Shown: piece after piece, positions 19,027 to 27,398 of the stretch
Numbering within the stretch: the first letter of the stretch is position 1
How the letters are laid out: the number at the start of each line of letters is the position of its first letter
Assembly (NCBI GenBank): GCA_036562635.1
Contig: DATCJU010000151.1
Span: forward strand, 8,092-72,091
Length of the DNA: 64,000 nucleotides
Direction of reading: 5' to 3'
DNA from: DATCJU01 sp036562635
Lineage (GTDB): Bacteria; Actinomycetota; Actinomycetes; Mycobacteriales; Pseudonocardiaceae
Made by a program: the position numbers and the translations under genes
The notes under the pieces: generated by a model
Database searches by the model: none
What the model was told of the DNA's origin: nothing
Seen by the model: only the letters and a program-made list of their open reading frames with translations

Positions 19027-19094
19027 GACCTCCACCGAAGACGTAGTGAACCGCGGCGGTACCGGGGCGCTGGGAAGGGTGGGCCCCGGCCGGG

Positions 19095-19682
19095 TCAGTT
19101 GCGCCGGGTCGACCGTGCCGTGCCGGCGGTCGCCCCCTCCTCGGTCTCACCTCGCTTCCGGGCGATGCCACGGCTGGCGAGGGCCGTTCCCGCGCCCACG
19201 GCGACCGCGACCGGCCACTCGATGACTTCCAGGGCTGCGGCGACACCCAGACCCGCGTAGTAGGCGGCCCGCTGGGGCGAGGGCAGCATGGAGCGGACCG
19301 TGTTCACCGCGCCGGCGACCTCCTCGCTGCTCACACGGGGCATCCGCAGCGGGGGAAGGGGCAGGCGCGGCAGCGGCACGCGGGGCATCCGGAACTCGGC
19401 GGTGACGAACGGCAGCTGCAACGTCGCCGTGCGCGGTTTCTGCTCCCGCTCGGCCTGCTCCTGGTGTCCCTGTGCCGTCCGTCTCCGGGCCGTGGTGGCC
19501 GGTTCCTGCGTGGTAGTCCTGGTCTGTTTCTGGGCCGCGGCAACCGGATCCTGCACGGTCCTGGCGGCCTTCCGCGTGGCCTCGGTTCCCGTACTGGGGG
19601 TGCGCCGCCGCGTTGTCTGGCTGCGGGACGACGCCTGACTGCGGGACCGCGTGGATCTGGTGGGGCCCCCGGCAGCAGTCAT
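19095..19682 (-). CDS. Membrane-anchored accessory protein, probably partner of the P-type ATPase
   Basis: 195 residues. The N-terminal ~90 are a low-complexity Arg/Thr/Gln/Ser linker (RSRSQASSRSQTTRRRT). A Pro/Arg/Leu repeat follows (MPRVPLPRLPLPPLRMPRV). One hydrophobic hairpin, YYAGLGVAAALEVIEWPVAVAVGAGTALA, lies at about 145-173 before a charged tail. GAGGAGG precedes the ATG at 19682. It is the first gene of a two-gene unit with the ATPase. Mycobacterial P-type ATPases have small one-helix scaffold proteins (PacL, DUF1490) encoded beside them. This protein could play a similar part, though I do not claim homology. Confidence 0.75.
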   Translation of the reverse strand: MTAAGGPTRSTRSRSQASSRSQTTRRRTPSTGTEATRKAARTVQDPVAAAQKQTRTTTQEPATTARRRTAQGHQEQAEREQKPRTATLQLPFVTAEFRMPRVPLPRLPLPPLRMPRVSSEEVAGAVNTVRSMLPSPQRAAYYAGLGVAAALEVIEWPVAVAVGAGTALASRGIARKRGETEEGATAGTARSTRRN

Positions 19683-19845
19683 GGCTCCTCCTCGTGGAGT
19701 GGAGAGTGCGTCTGCTCGGATCGGGCGCCGTCCGGCCTGATCGGTCCGCGTGACGACGAACAGGATTCGGCGACGGGTCCCGGTGAGCAACGATATCGAC
19801 GAGTGACGATTCGGCGACCTGCAGGAAAACGATTCCGGAGGACAA

Positions 19846-19859
19846 CCACCCGAAGGTGG
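19846..19859 (-). terminator. Possible terminator after the hemerythrin gene
   Basis: CCACC-CGAA-GGTGG tetraloop hairpin 22 bp beyond the hemerythrin-gene stop, in the 199-bp gap that also holds the promoter of the ATPase unit. Confidence 0.4.
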
Positions 19860-19881
19860 CCCACACGCCGGGTGGGACGTT

Positions 19882-20472
19882 TCATCGGCGTCCCCGACCG
19901 GAAACGATATCCCGGGCCCGGTCCAGCACACCCATCATCGGACCGAGCACGAGATTGCCGGGTGGGGTGTGCGGGGCCGCGGGGTGCGGCCGGGTCGGTG
20001 CGATCGTTTTCGCCAACGCGGCCTTGCGTCCGAGCTCGACCAGTTCCTCGGTGGTGCAGACCGAACGCAGCTGCGGGAACAGCTCGTTCTCCTCCTCCTG
20101 CACGTGTTGGCGGATCTGCCGCATCAACCGGTGGACGGTGGGCCAGAACTCCTCGTGCTCGGGGTTCATCCCCTCCAGTTCCGCCATGGTCCGTTCGGCG
20201 TCGAGGTGCTCGGCCAGCTCGTGTTCGGCGATCCGATCCCCGTCGGGTACTCGCGCCCGGACCACGGGGTACAGGTGCAGTTCCTCGGCCACCGAGTGGC
20301 GGACCAGTTCGATGACCACCTGCTCCGCGACGACCTTCGCCTCCCGACCGGTGCCGCCGGCCAGCTGTCCCAGCCGCTCGAACAACGCCTCCACCCTGCG
20401 GTGATCGGCGGTGAGCAGCGTGATCAGGTCCTCGGGCCGGCCCTCCTCGTGGTGCGGCGGCGAGTCGGTCAC
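19882..20472 (-). CDS. Hemerythrin-like (HHE) domain protein
   Basis: 196 residues. An HHE cation-binding four-helix bundle spans about residues 14-135. Expected di-iron ligands are visible: TADHRRVEAL (His24), RHSVAEELHLYP (His59/Glu63), EHELAEHLDAE and RQHVQEEENELFPQL (His123/Glu127). The C-terminal ~60 residues are a Pro/Ala-rich tail of unknown role. Such proteins bind oxygen or respond to nitric oxide and oxidative stress. The GTG at 20472 has GGAGG five bp upstream, better than the ATG 93 bp further up. It fits the stress/hypoxia theme of nearby genes. Confidence 0.9.
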   Translation of the reverse strand: MTDSPPHHEEGRPEDLITLLTADHRRVEALFERLGQLAGGTGREAKVVAEQVVIELVRHSVAEELHLYPVVRARVPDGDRIAEHELAEHLDAERTMAELEGMNPEHEEFWPTVHRLMRQIRQHVQEEENELFPQLRSVCTTEELVELGRKAALAKTIAPTRPHPAAPHTPPGNLVLGPMMGVLDRARDIVSGRGRR

Positions 20473-20606
20473 GGGAACCTCCGCATCGGCGTCGAGTTCT
20501 TCCGGGATGCTCTTCGGGCTTTCCCGGGAACGCCGTGGACAAACCTCCTGCCCGCACTGATCCACCGGGAGGCGGCGTGGATGTCGGTCGGGCGGGCTCG
20601 AACAGG

Positions 20607-20640
20607 CGAAGGGGGTGAGCCGTCCGGCTCACCCCCTTCG
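20607..20640 (-). terminator. Terminator after the IF2_N-like gene
   Basis: Perfect 15-bp stem (20607-20621 with 20626-20640), loop GTCC, 12 bp beyond the stop of the minus-strand gene at 20652. Confidence 0.8.
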
Positions 20641-20651
20641 TGGACTCGGTC

Positions 20652-20918
20652 TCAACCGCTCATCTCCGGCCGGGCTTCGCGCTGCCGCGGAACCCAGGCC
20701 CTGGTCCGCGTGCTCAGCGAGCGCACCACCTCGGCCGCCAGTTCGGCGTCCAGCAACGACGACGGCGTGTATCCGCGGAACCCCAGGTCGTACAGGTGCT
20801 CCAGCACCTCGGCCACCGACACCCGCGCCTGTTCGGCGAGCGTGTAGACGCGCACCAGCTTGGCCGCCGACCCCGCATCACCACGGCCGCCCCTGGTGAA
20901 CAGCCCGCCTCTCGGCAT
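20652..20918 (-). CDS. Small protein with a stand-alone IF2_N-type domain
   Basis: 88 residues. Residues ~20-66 (KLVRVYTLAEQARVSV, then AEVLEHLYDLGFRGYTPSSLLDAE) match the IF2_N helical module found at the N terminus of translation initiation factor IF-2: VRVYELA, the sequence for choosing L-x-x-L-G, and a conserved serine pair. No GTPase domain follows. GGGAGGAAG lies 6 bp before the ATG at 20918. It may bind ribosomes or RNA, perhaps as a stress factor. The domain call is by eye and the function is inferred. Confidence 0.8.
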   Translation of the reverse strand: MPRGGLFTRGGRGDAGSAAKLVRVYTLAEQARVSVAEVLEHLYDLGFRGYTPSSLLDAELAAEVVRSLSTRTRAWVPRQREARPEMSG

Positions 20919-21261
20919 ATCGCTTCCTCCCCTCGTCTCCGTCCTTGCGGGACGGAGCCCGTTCATGGCGGAACGATAATCACGGATACCCTTCATCAAG
21001 AATTGCCACCCAAACGGGTGATATTCCGGAATCCGTCCCCTCTTTCACTGTGGCGCCCGTAACAGGGCGTGTGGGAAGGCGGCCATACCTTCCGGGAATA
21101 CCGTCCACCGCGACGACGAATCGCTCCACCACTAGACTCGGTGACGATCGCGCCGGGCGGTGAGTTCCGGTCCTCTGCGGAGTACCCCCGACAGGCGGTC
21201 GAATACACCTTCCGACCCGAGTCGATGATCACCGTCACACCGCCCGCCGGAGGCGATCGTC
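20919..21261. other. Divergent promoter region with two hairpins
   Basis: 343 bp without a gene. CTCCGTCC-N5-GGACGGAG (20937-20957) lies just upstream of the IF2_N-like gene and would be in its leader. GGAAGG-N8-CCTTCC (21071-21090 region) lies mid-way. A TAGACT hexamer near 21134 is a possible -10 for the plus-strand gene. Confidence 0.45.
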
Positions 21262-22237
21262 ATGACCGTCACCCTGGCCCTGGCCGGTGACATGATGTTG
21301 GGTCGTGGTGTGGCCGCCCGGATACGCCGGACCGGACCACTGGACCTGGTTGCACCCGAGATCCGGTGGATCACCCGGGCTGCGGACCTGTTCGTGCTCA
21401 ACCTGGAGTGTTGTGTCTCCGCCCGGGGCAGCCCGTGGCCCGATCCGACCAAGCCGTTCTTCTTCCGCGCACCGCCCACCGCCACCGAGACCCTGTCCTG
21501 GCTCGGAGTGGACTGCGTGACGCTGGCGAACAACCACGCCCTGGACTTCCGGCACACCGCGCTGCTCGACACCCTCACCCACCTGCACGACGCGGGAATC
21601 GCCACCGTCGGCGCGGGACGGGACGTGGAGCAGGCCCGCCACCCGGTGGTGCTGACCCGCTCCGGGCTGCGCGTCGGGGTGCTGGGCGTCACCGACCACC
21701 CGGCGGACTTCGCCGCGACACCGAGGCATCCCGGCGTGGCCCACGCCGCGCTGCAGCAGGGGGTACCCGACTGGCTGGTCGACCGGATCGACCGGCTGCG
21801 GCGACAGACCGACCTGGTCCTGGTCACCCCGCACTGGGGGCCCGAACATGGTGCCCGAACCCCTCGCCTACGTCCGACGCGCCGCCGCGGACCTCGTCGC
21901 CGCAGGTGCCACCGTGGTGGCGGGGCACTCGGCCCACGTGTTCCACGGTGTCGCCGGACTCGGTGGCCGCCCGGTCCTGTTCGACCTGGGCGACTTCCTC
22001 GACGACTACGCGGTCCACCCGGTGCTGCGGAACGACCGCGGCCTGTTGTTCCTGTTGACGCTGGACGCGGACGGCCCGCGGACACTGACCGCGTTCCCGC
22101 TCGCCCTGGAGACCGCCCGTACCCGGCTGGCCACCGGGGCCGAGTACACCTGGGTTCGCGACCGGTTCACCACGGCGTGCGCCCGGCTGGGCACCACGGT
22201 GACCGATCGGGGCGATCACCTGGAGGTGCGGTGGTGA
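21262..22237 (+). pseudogene. CapA-family (PGA_cap) metallophosphatase-like protein, interrupted by a +1 frameshift
   Basis: Two frames together make one CapA-type protein of ~324 residues. The first (21262 to ~21840) has LALAGDMMLGRG, NLECCVS, LANNHALDF and VTPHWGP. The second (~21841-22237) starts MVPEPLAYVRRAAADLVAAG and has GHSAHVFHG and FDLGDFLDDY. The join falls in GGGGGCCC at 21836-21843. Dropping one base restores the family sequence HWGPNMVPEP. Both halves keep all expected motifs, which suggests a recent mutation or a homopolymer sequencing error. CapA proteins are linked to polyglutamate capsule or cell-surface polymer metabolism. GGAGG lies 8 bp before the ATG. Confidence 0.85.
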
Positions 22238-22252
22238 GTCCGGACGTGCCGG

Positions 22253-22483
22253 TCAGGCCGGCATGCGGGAACGCAACCAACGCTCGGCGAACTGTCGTAC
22301 CTGCTCCTGGTCCGTCCACCCGGACGGGGGTACCGGCACCCGATCCACCAGTCCGCTCATGTTGAGCGATCCCACGTGGTCCCCGCGGTGCACCGTCATG
22401 TACGGATCGCCCCGCCCCCAGCGGAAGGTGAATCCGGCGCGGCGGTGCCACGCCACCGGAAAGCTGACGTCCCGTTCCCCCAT
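22253..22483 (-). CDS. Small hypothetical protein
   Basis: 76 residues from the ATG at 22483 (MGERDVSFPVAWHRRAGFTF...). Sequence ends FAERWLRSRMPA. Composition is that of a folded protein rather than of a shadow frame: aromatic and charged residues are balanced and TDQEQVRQFAERWLRSR is a clear helix. Only a weak GGGTGG is upstream. It is convergent with the CapA gene, 15 bp from its stop. No family recognised. Confidence 0.55.
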   Translation of the reverse strand: MGERDVSFPVAWHRRAGFTFRWGRGDPYMTVHRGDHVGSLNMSGLVDRVPVPPSGWTDQEQVRQFAERWLRSRMPA

Positions 22484-23845
22484 ACGCGCCACCCCACTAC
22501 CGCCTCGTGGCAGGAATGCGCGCCCCGTCACTCCGGGGCGTCAAGCCTCTGTCCTGCGAAAACGACACCCGATGTCGCGTTGTGCCGTATGCATGGCGCT
22601 TACGTTTCCGATAACGGTCCCCCGCTGGTGCCGCTCAATCCGACATTGGTGGAGTCTCATCGCTGGATCCGCCGAGCAGCTGTGACTCTCCGCACACGAT
22701 CGCGGTCTGCCGCGCCGGACTCGAGGCTCTCCGAGCCGGAGCACCGCAGCCGCCACCGCTCACGATCACCGAACACCCGCGCGGATCCCCGTCGGGTACG
22801 GACCGGCCCGGACAGCGGGTCGCCGTGCCCTCCTGTGCGCCGGATGGACCGGGCGACCGGGAAGAAGGACGCCGGGAACACACGCGGACCGGTGTCGGAG
22901 GATGGGACCATCCCGAGCTCGAGTACCTCACCCGCGGCACGGCCCGCCGTCGGATGGCCGGGGATCCCCGGAACGTGGTGGGTGACCGCCGAGCGTTCCG
23001 ATCCACGTACCACCGATCGGCTCGTCCGGGGCCTGCCGTCCTCCCACCCCGGAACTGCCACACATCGGCACCCCACCGAGTGACGAAATGGTCGATCCAC
23101 GTCCTCATCCGGTTACCACCAGGGGCACACACACGGCCGGGAGAGGACGGAACGGAACCGCACGATCGTGACCGTACTCCGGAGGAGGAACGGAAAACTC
23201 CCCCGAGTTCGGGACCGGATGCACCCCGATCAGCGGTCTTTCCGTCGCATCATCTCGGTCCCGAGCAGAACAACCCTCCGCAACGGGTTTTCGTCGCCCG
23301 GCACGGTGCATGGTCACCATCACTCCCCTTGATCCCCGGCTGCGGCACCACAGTACTTTGCTCGGGAGAGTGACACGAACACACGAACGAGCGATTGCTT
23401 CACTATTCACTGTGATGCTCTAGTTCGGTCGGATCGGCGCGGAAAACCCCTTTCACGCCGCAGACGAAGAACACACCGTGATCTGCACGGTCGTCACCAC
23501 GACACGGCGCTTCTCCGTGACACCGACGTATTCCCGACGCATGCTCCGGGCACAGCGAACGGGCGAGATCCCGCCGGACCGGCGGCACGACACCCCCGGA
23601 CGGCGTCCGGACCGATCACACCACGTCACCGGTCACGGAGACGACGGGAGCGAAGGGCCTCCCGGCACCCCGATGCGCGGGGGTGGAAGGTCCTCGCGCC
23701 CTTCCCCGGCGGTGCGCACGGAGCGACGGTGGACAGGACCGGCACCGGGCGGGCGAACCGGAGGTCCGGATGGACACCTTGCTGCGCGACGCACCGCTCT
23801 CCCGGGTGAGTGGCCGCAAGGCGCCGCCAGGTCGTTCCTGGCTGG
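22484..23845. other. Long stretch with no credible gene
   Basis: 1.36 kb. All open frames here (for example 22825-23373 plus and 22635-23132 minus) are Arg/Pro/Ser-rich, lack ribosome sites and show no family motif. Base composition is visibly less GC-biased around 22530-22680 and 23380-23560. It may be a decayed gene or a large regulatory region. I see no tRNA, hairpin array or repeat. Confidence 0.6.
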
Positions 23846-24319
23846 TCAGTCGACGGTGGCGGCACGACGCCGGGCACCCCGCCCCAGCAACGTGCCGAGC
23901 AGGATCATGCCTGCGGCAAGCCCCAGGTGCAGCCAGTTGTCCGCGTTGTTGACCGGCACGAAGTTGGCGGCGCTGTCGTGGTCGATCACCAGCCCGTACA
24001 GCCACAGCACCAGATAGATGATCCCGCCACCGACCAGGAAGGCCCGTGCCGTGCCGGTCGCGCGTGACATCGCGACCCCGACCAGACCGAACAGCAGGTG
24101 CACGATGTTGTGCAGGACCGACACCTGGAAGACACCGAGCAGCTTGGCCTGCGAATTGTGGCCGGCGAACTGCAGGGTGTCGTAGTCGGTGGTGATCCCC
24201 GGAATGAACCCGAGCACACCCACCAGCAGGAAAACCGCACCGACCAGTCCCGCAGCCGTTCGCAGTGCCTCACCGCCAGCCCCGTGGGTGGCTGACGCAC
24301 CGGTTTCGAAGTCCGCCAT
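23846..24319 (-). CDS. DUF4383 membrane protein
   Basis: 157 residues with four predicted membrane helices: TAAGLVGAVFLLVGVLGFI, LLGVFQVSVLHNIVHLLFGLVGV, AFLVGGGIIYLVLWLYGLV and NWLHLGLAAGMILLGTLLG. The motif LHNIVHLLFG and the PVNNADNWLHL segment are characteristic of DUF4383, a common actinobacterial family of unknown function. The ATG at 24319 is used; a GTG nine bases upstream is possible. Often found among stress-related genes. Confidence 0.9.
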   Translation of the reverse strand: MADFETGASATHGAGGEALRTAAGLVGAVFLLVGVLGFIPGITTDYDTLQFAGHNSQAKLLGVFQVSVLHNIVHLLFGLVGVAMSRATGTARAFLVGGGIIYLVLWLYGLVIDHDSAANFVPVNNADNWLHLGLAAGMILLGTLLGRGARRRAATVD

Positions 24320-24598
24320 GCTCGTCACGCCCCTCACCGGCATCCGACCTTGTCAGGCCCGAGATCTACCCACGCGTCACCAGGACAAACGTCGCAAGAG
24401 GTTGAACCGGAGGCCGCCGGGGTACGCAAGTCGCGAGCCACGCGCCGACGACACGTCCCGCGGATTCCGACGAGCACGGGTGCGGAAGCCCGACCGGTGC
24501 CGTCCCGGCCGTCGGCTCCCTCCCGACCACCACCGCCCCCAGGCTCCGAAGGACTCGGCACGAATACGTACCGACACCGTGGAGGGACGGAACGGCAC

Positions 24599-25495
24599 AT
24601 GGTCACCCCGGAACAGATCCCCCCGCAGGAGCAGGCGTACCCGGGCCGAACCGAGCGGATGGAACCCCGTCCGCGGGACTCGATGGAGGACTACCGGGGG
24701 CGAGACCTGCTGGCGGGTCGGCGGGCCCTGATCACCGGAGGCGACTCCGGCATCGGACGCGCCGTGGCGGTGGCCTTCGCCAAGGAAGGGGCCGACGTCG
24801 CCATCGCCTACCTGGACGAGCACGAGGACGCCGAACACACCGCGGAGCTGGTCCGCAGGGTCGGGCGACGCTGTGTCCTGCTGCCGGGTGATCTGGCGGA
24901 CCGGGAGCACTGTCGCCAGGTGGTCGAACGGACCGTGGCCGAACTGGGCGGATTGGAGGTACTGGTCAACAACGTCGCATTCCAGCAACCTGTGTCCTCC
25001 CCCGAGGAGCTGGACGACGAGCAGTGGCTGCGCACCTTCGACGTGAACATCCACTCCTACTTCCGGGTGATCCGCGCTGCCCTACCCCATCTGCGGGAGG
25101 GGGCCGCGATCATCAACACCGCCTCGGTGAACGGGCTGCGCGGCAACAAGTCGCTGATCGACTACGCGGCGACCAAGGGCGCGGTCATCGCCCTGACCTA
25201 CTCGCTGGCCCAGGCGCTGGTCGAACGTCGGATCCGGGTGAACTGCGTGGCTCCGGGCCCGGTGTGGACCCCGCTGATCCCCGCCACGTTCGACGAGGAC
25301 CGGGTCAGCAGCTTCGGTTCCCAGGTGCCCATGCAGCGTGCCGCCCACCCTGACGAGATCGCCCCGTCCTACGTCTTCTTCGCCGCCGAGCAGCTGTCCT
25401 CCTACTACACCGGGGAGGTGCTGGCCCCGCTGGGCGGCGAGGTCACCCCGGGCTGCGTCGGAGCCGGCCGAGGACCGGGCAGCCCTGTGAGGTGA
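24599..25495 (+). CDS. SDR-family oxidoreductase, stress-type (YghA/GsiB-neighbour subgroup)
   Basis: 298 residues. The N-terminal extension PGRTERMEPRPRDSMEDYRG is typical of the extended-N-terminus SDRs of stress loci. Cofactor motif TGGDSGIGRA begins near residue 46, catalytic Tyr189 and Lys193 lie in YAATK, and N-x-A-SVNG precedes it. It would be an NAD(P)(H)-dependent dehydrogenase/reductase, substrate unknown. The usual NNAG/NNAA is NNVAFQ. The ATG at 24599 follows GGAGGGA by about 12 bp. Confidence 0.9.
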   Translation: MVTPEQIPPQEQAYPGRTERMEPRPRDSMEDYRGRDLLAGRRALITGGDSGIGRAVAVAFAKEGADVAIAYLDEHEDAEHTAELVRRVGRRCVLLPGDLADREHCRQVVERTVAELGGLEVLVNNVAFQQPVSSPEELDDEQWLRTFDVNIHSYFRVIRAALPHLREGAAIINTASVNGLRGNKSLIDYAATKGAVIALTYSLAQALVERRIRVNCVAPGPVWTPLIPATFDEDRVSSFGSQVPMQRAAHPDEIAPSYVFFAAEQLSSYYTGEVLAPLGGEVTPGCVGAGRGPGSPVR

Positions 25496-25550
25496 CACGT
25501 CACAGTCCTCATGCGCACAACGACGGGCTCGGTCGCTCGTTGATGTAGCC

Positions 25551-26042
25551 GTGAGGAAGCGAGAGCAGGGCAGCTCACGAGACGAGTCCTCGGGAGAAAT
25601 CGCCCGTTCGCTGTACATCGGTGGAGTGAGTGGGGTTGCCCTGGGCGTGCTGTGCGCGCTGGGGTACGCCACGTTGGTGGAATCGGCACCCGACGGCAAC
25701 ATCCTGCGCTGGGTGTTGGGCTCCGTGCTGTTCGGGTTGATGGTCGGTGGTGCGCTGGGCGTGGCCACCGGCCTGGTCGTCGGCGTGAGCCTGCGAGCGC
25801 TCCGCCACACGCCCACCCTCCTGGCCGGAGGCCTGGCCGCCCTGCTGGCCGGGTTCACGGTCCTGCTGTGCGTCACCTACCTGGGGCCCGGCAAGAACGA
25901 GATGACGGCACCGTTCTCACTCGGCCTCGCCGGCGCGGCGGCCCTCCTCGCCGGGGTGCTGACCCCCTGGATCCGTCGCGCAGGAGGCACGGTCTCCACC
26001 GGGTCCGCCGGCGACTCCGGGTTCCGGGACCAGCAGTCCTGA
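25551..26042 (+). CDS. Four-helix membrane protein of unknown function
   Basis: 163 residues. A charged N terminus precedes four hydrophobic segments: GGVSGVALGVLCALGYATL, VLGSVLFGLMVGGALGVATGLVVGV, LLAGGLAALLAGFTVLLCVTYLG and LGLAGAAALLAGVLTPWI. No family motif seen. The start is a GTG at 25551 with no clear ribosome site, so leaderless expression or a downstream start is possible. Isolated from neighbours. Confidence 0.7.
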   Translation: MRKREQGSSRDESSGEIARSLYIGGVSGVALGVLCALGYATLVESAPDGNILRWVLGSVLFGLMVGGALGVATGLVVGVSLRALRHTPTLLAGGLAALLAGFTVLLCVTYLGPGKNEMTAPFSLGLAGAAALLAGVLTPWIRRAGGTVSTGSAGDSGFRDQQS

Positions 26043-26173
26043 GACACTCCGGACTTTCCGGTCCCCGGGCGTGGGGAAGGCGCACGCCACGCCACCCGGC
26101 ACCGACCCTCGGCGGTCGACCCCCGTGCGCCGGTGTGAGTGCGCGCCGACGGAAACGAGCGGTCCACGACGTG

Positions 26174-26224
26174 CGTTCGGGCGTTGCCGGATGCACCCGC
26201 GTCGCATCCGGCAACGCCCGAACG
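26174..26224. terminator. Strong terminator adjoining metX
   Basis: Perfect 21-bp stem (26174-26194 with 26204-26224), 9-nt loop, ending exactly at the metX stop codon. It serves metX and probably also the convergent membrane-protein gene. Confidence 0.85.
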
Positions 26225-27379
26225 TCAGGAGAGCACGCCGTCGAGCAGGCCGGTCACCAACCTGCCCACCTGCTCCGTCTCGATCAGGAACGCGTCGTGG
26301 CCGTACGGGGAGTGGATCACCTGCAACGGCCCGGCCTTGGGAATCGCGGCCGCGAGCTCCTCCTGCTGCTCCAGGGGGAACAACCGGTCGGTGTCCACCC
26401 CGGCGACGATGGTCCGCGCCCGCACCCGACGCAGCGCCTCGGCGACACCACCCCGTCCCCGGCCGACGTCGTGCCCCGCCATGGCGGTGGTCAAGGTGAC
26501 GTAGCTGCCGGCGTCGAACCGCCGCACCAGCTTCTCCGCGTGGTGGTCCAGGTAGGACTCCACCTGGTACCGACCTCCGTACCAGGGGTGTTCCCCCTCC
26601 TGGTACTCCGCCCCGAACCGGACCTGCAGTTCACCGGGGGACCGGTAGGTGATGTGGGCAATGCGGCGTGCCAGGCCCAGTCCGTGGTGCGGTCCCCCAC
26701 CGGGAGGGCTGTCGTAGTAGTCGCCGCCCTGCCACCCCGGATCGCCTCGGACGGCGTGCACCTGGGCCGAGCACCAGGCGATCTGCTCGGCGGAGGACCG
26801 GGCACAGCAGGCCAGCAGGAGCGCCGCGTCGACCCGGTCCGGTTCGCTGACCGCCCACTCCAGGGCCCGGATACCACCGAGGGAGCCGCCGATCACCGCC
26901 GCCCACCGTTCGATCCCCAGGGCGTCGGCGAGCTGGACCTCGGCCGCCACCATGTCCCGGATCGTGATCACGGGGAACCGGCTTCCCCAGGGACGCCCAT
27001 CAGGTGCGAGCGAGGCCGGTCCGGTGCTGCCCTGGCAGCCTCCCAGCGCGTTCGGTACCACGACGAACCAGCGTCGGGTGTCCAGGGGGCGCCCCGGCCC
27101 GATCAGTGCGTCCCACCATCCGGATGTGGGATGCCCCGGACCTGCCGGACCGGCCGCGTGACTGTCCCCGGTGAGAGCGTGCAGCACGAGCACGGCGTTC
27201 CCGCGGTCCGCGGCCAGCGTGCCCCAGGTCTCGTACGCCAGGCGCACGCCGGGCAACTCTCCCCCCGCCTCCAACTTGAGCGGTTCGGACAGGGAGATCC
27301 ACCGGCGATCCCCCGGTGGATCTCCCTCCTGCCATGCACCAGTGACGGGCGGAGAGTCACCGCGTATCGCGATGACCAT
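26225..27379 (-). CDS. metX: Homoserine O-acetyltransferase
   Basis: 384 residues, alpha/beta-hydrolase fold. It transfers acetyl from acetyl-CoA to homoserine, the entry to methionine. Nucleophile Ser166 is in VIGGSLGGIRALEW, oxyanion region HALTGDSHA and NALGGCQGSTGP are typical, and the acid/His pair is in AGVDTDRLFP and SPYGHDAFLIE. GAGGAG lies 7 bp before the ATG at 27379. It follows metY by 19 bp, so the two are co-transcribed. Confidence 0.96.
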   Translation of the reverse strand: MVIAIRGDSPPVTGAWQEGDPPGDRRWISLSEPLKLEAGGELPGVRLAYETWGTLAADRGNAVLVLHALTGDSHAAGPAGPGHPTSGWWDALIGPGRPLDTRRWFVVVPNALGGCQGSTGPASLAPDGRPWGSRFPVITIRDMVAAEVQLADALGIERWAAVIGGSLGGIRALEWAVSEPDRVDAALLLACCARSSAEQIAWCSAQVHAVRGDPGWQGGDYYDSPPGGGPHHGLGLARRIAHITYRSPGELQVRFGAEYQEGEHPWYGGRYQVESYLDHHAEKLVRRFDAGSYVTLTTAMAGHDVGRGRGGVAEALRRVRARTIVAGVDTDRLFPLEQQEELAAAIPKAGPLQVIHSPYGHDAFLIETEQVGRLVTGLLDGVLS

Positions 27380-27398
27380 GGTGTTGTGCTCCTCGGGC

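Noticed and set aside
14554..19260. 1568-codon open frame on the plus strand
   Set aside because: It is antisense to the P-type ATPase gene. Its sequence is His/Gln/Gly/Arg-rich without motifs, typical of a shadow frame in GC-rich coding DNA.
22825..23373. 182-codon open frame in the gene-poor stretch
   Set aside because: Arg/Pro/Ser-rich, no ribosome site, no motif. Kept only as part of the non-coding note.
24350..24598. Longer start for the SDR gene
   Set aside because: The upstream part is Arg/Pro/Ser-rich. The ATG at 24599 begins the N-terminal segment typical of this SDR group and has GGAGGGA upstream.
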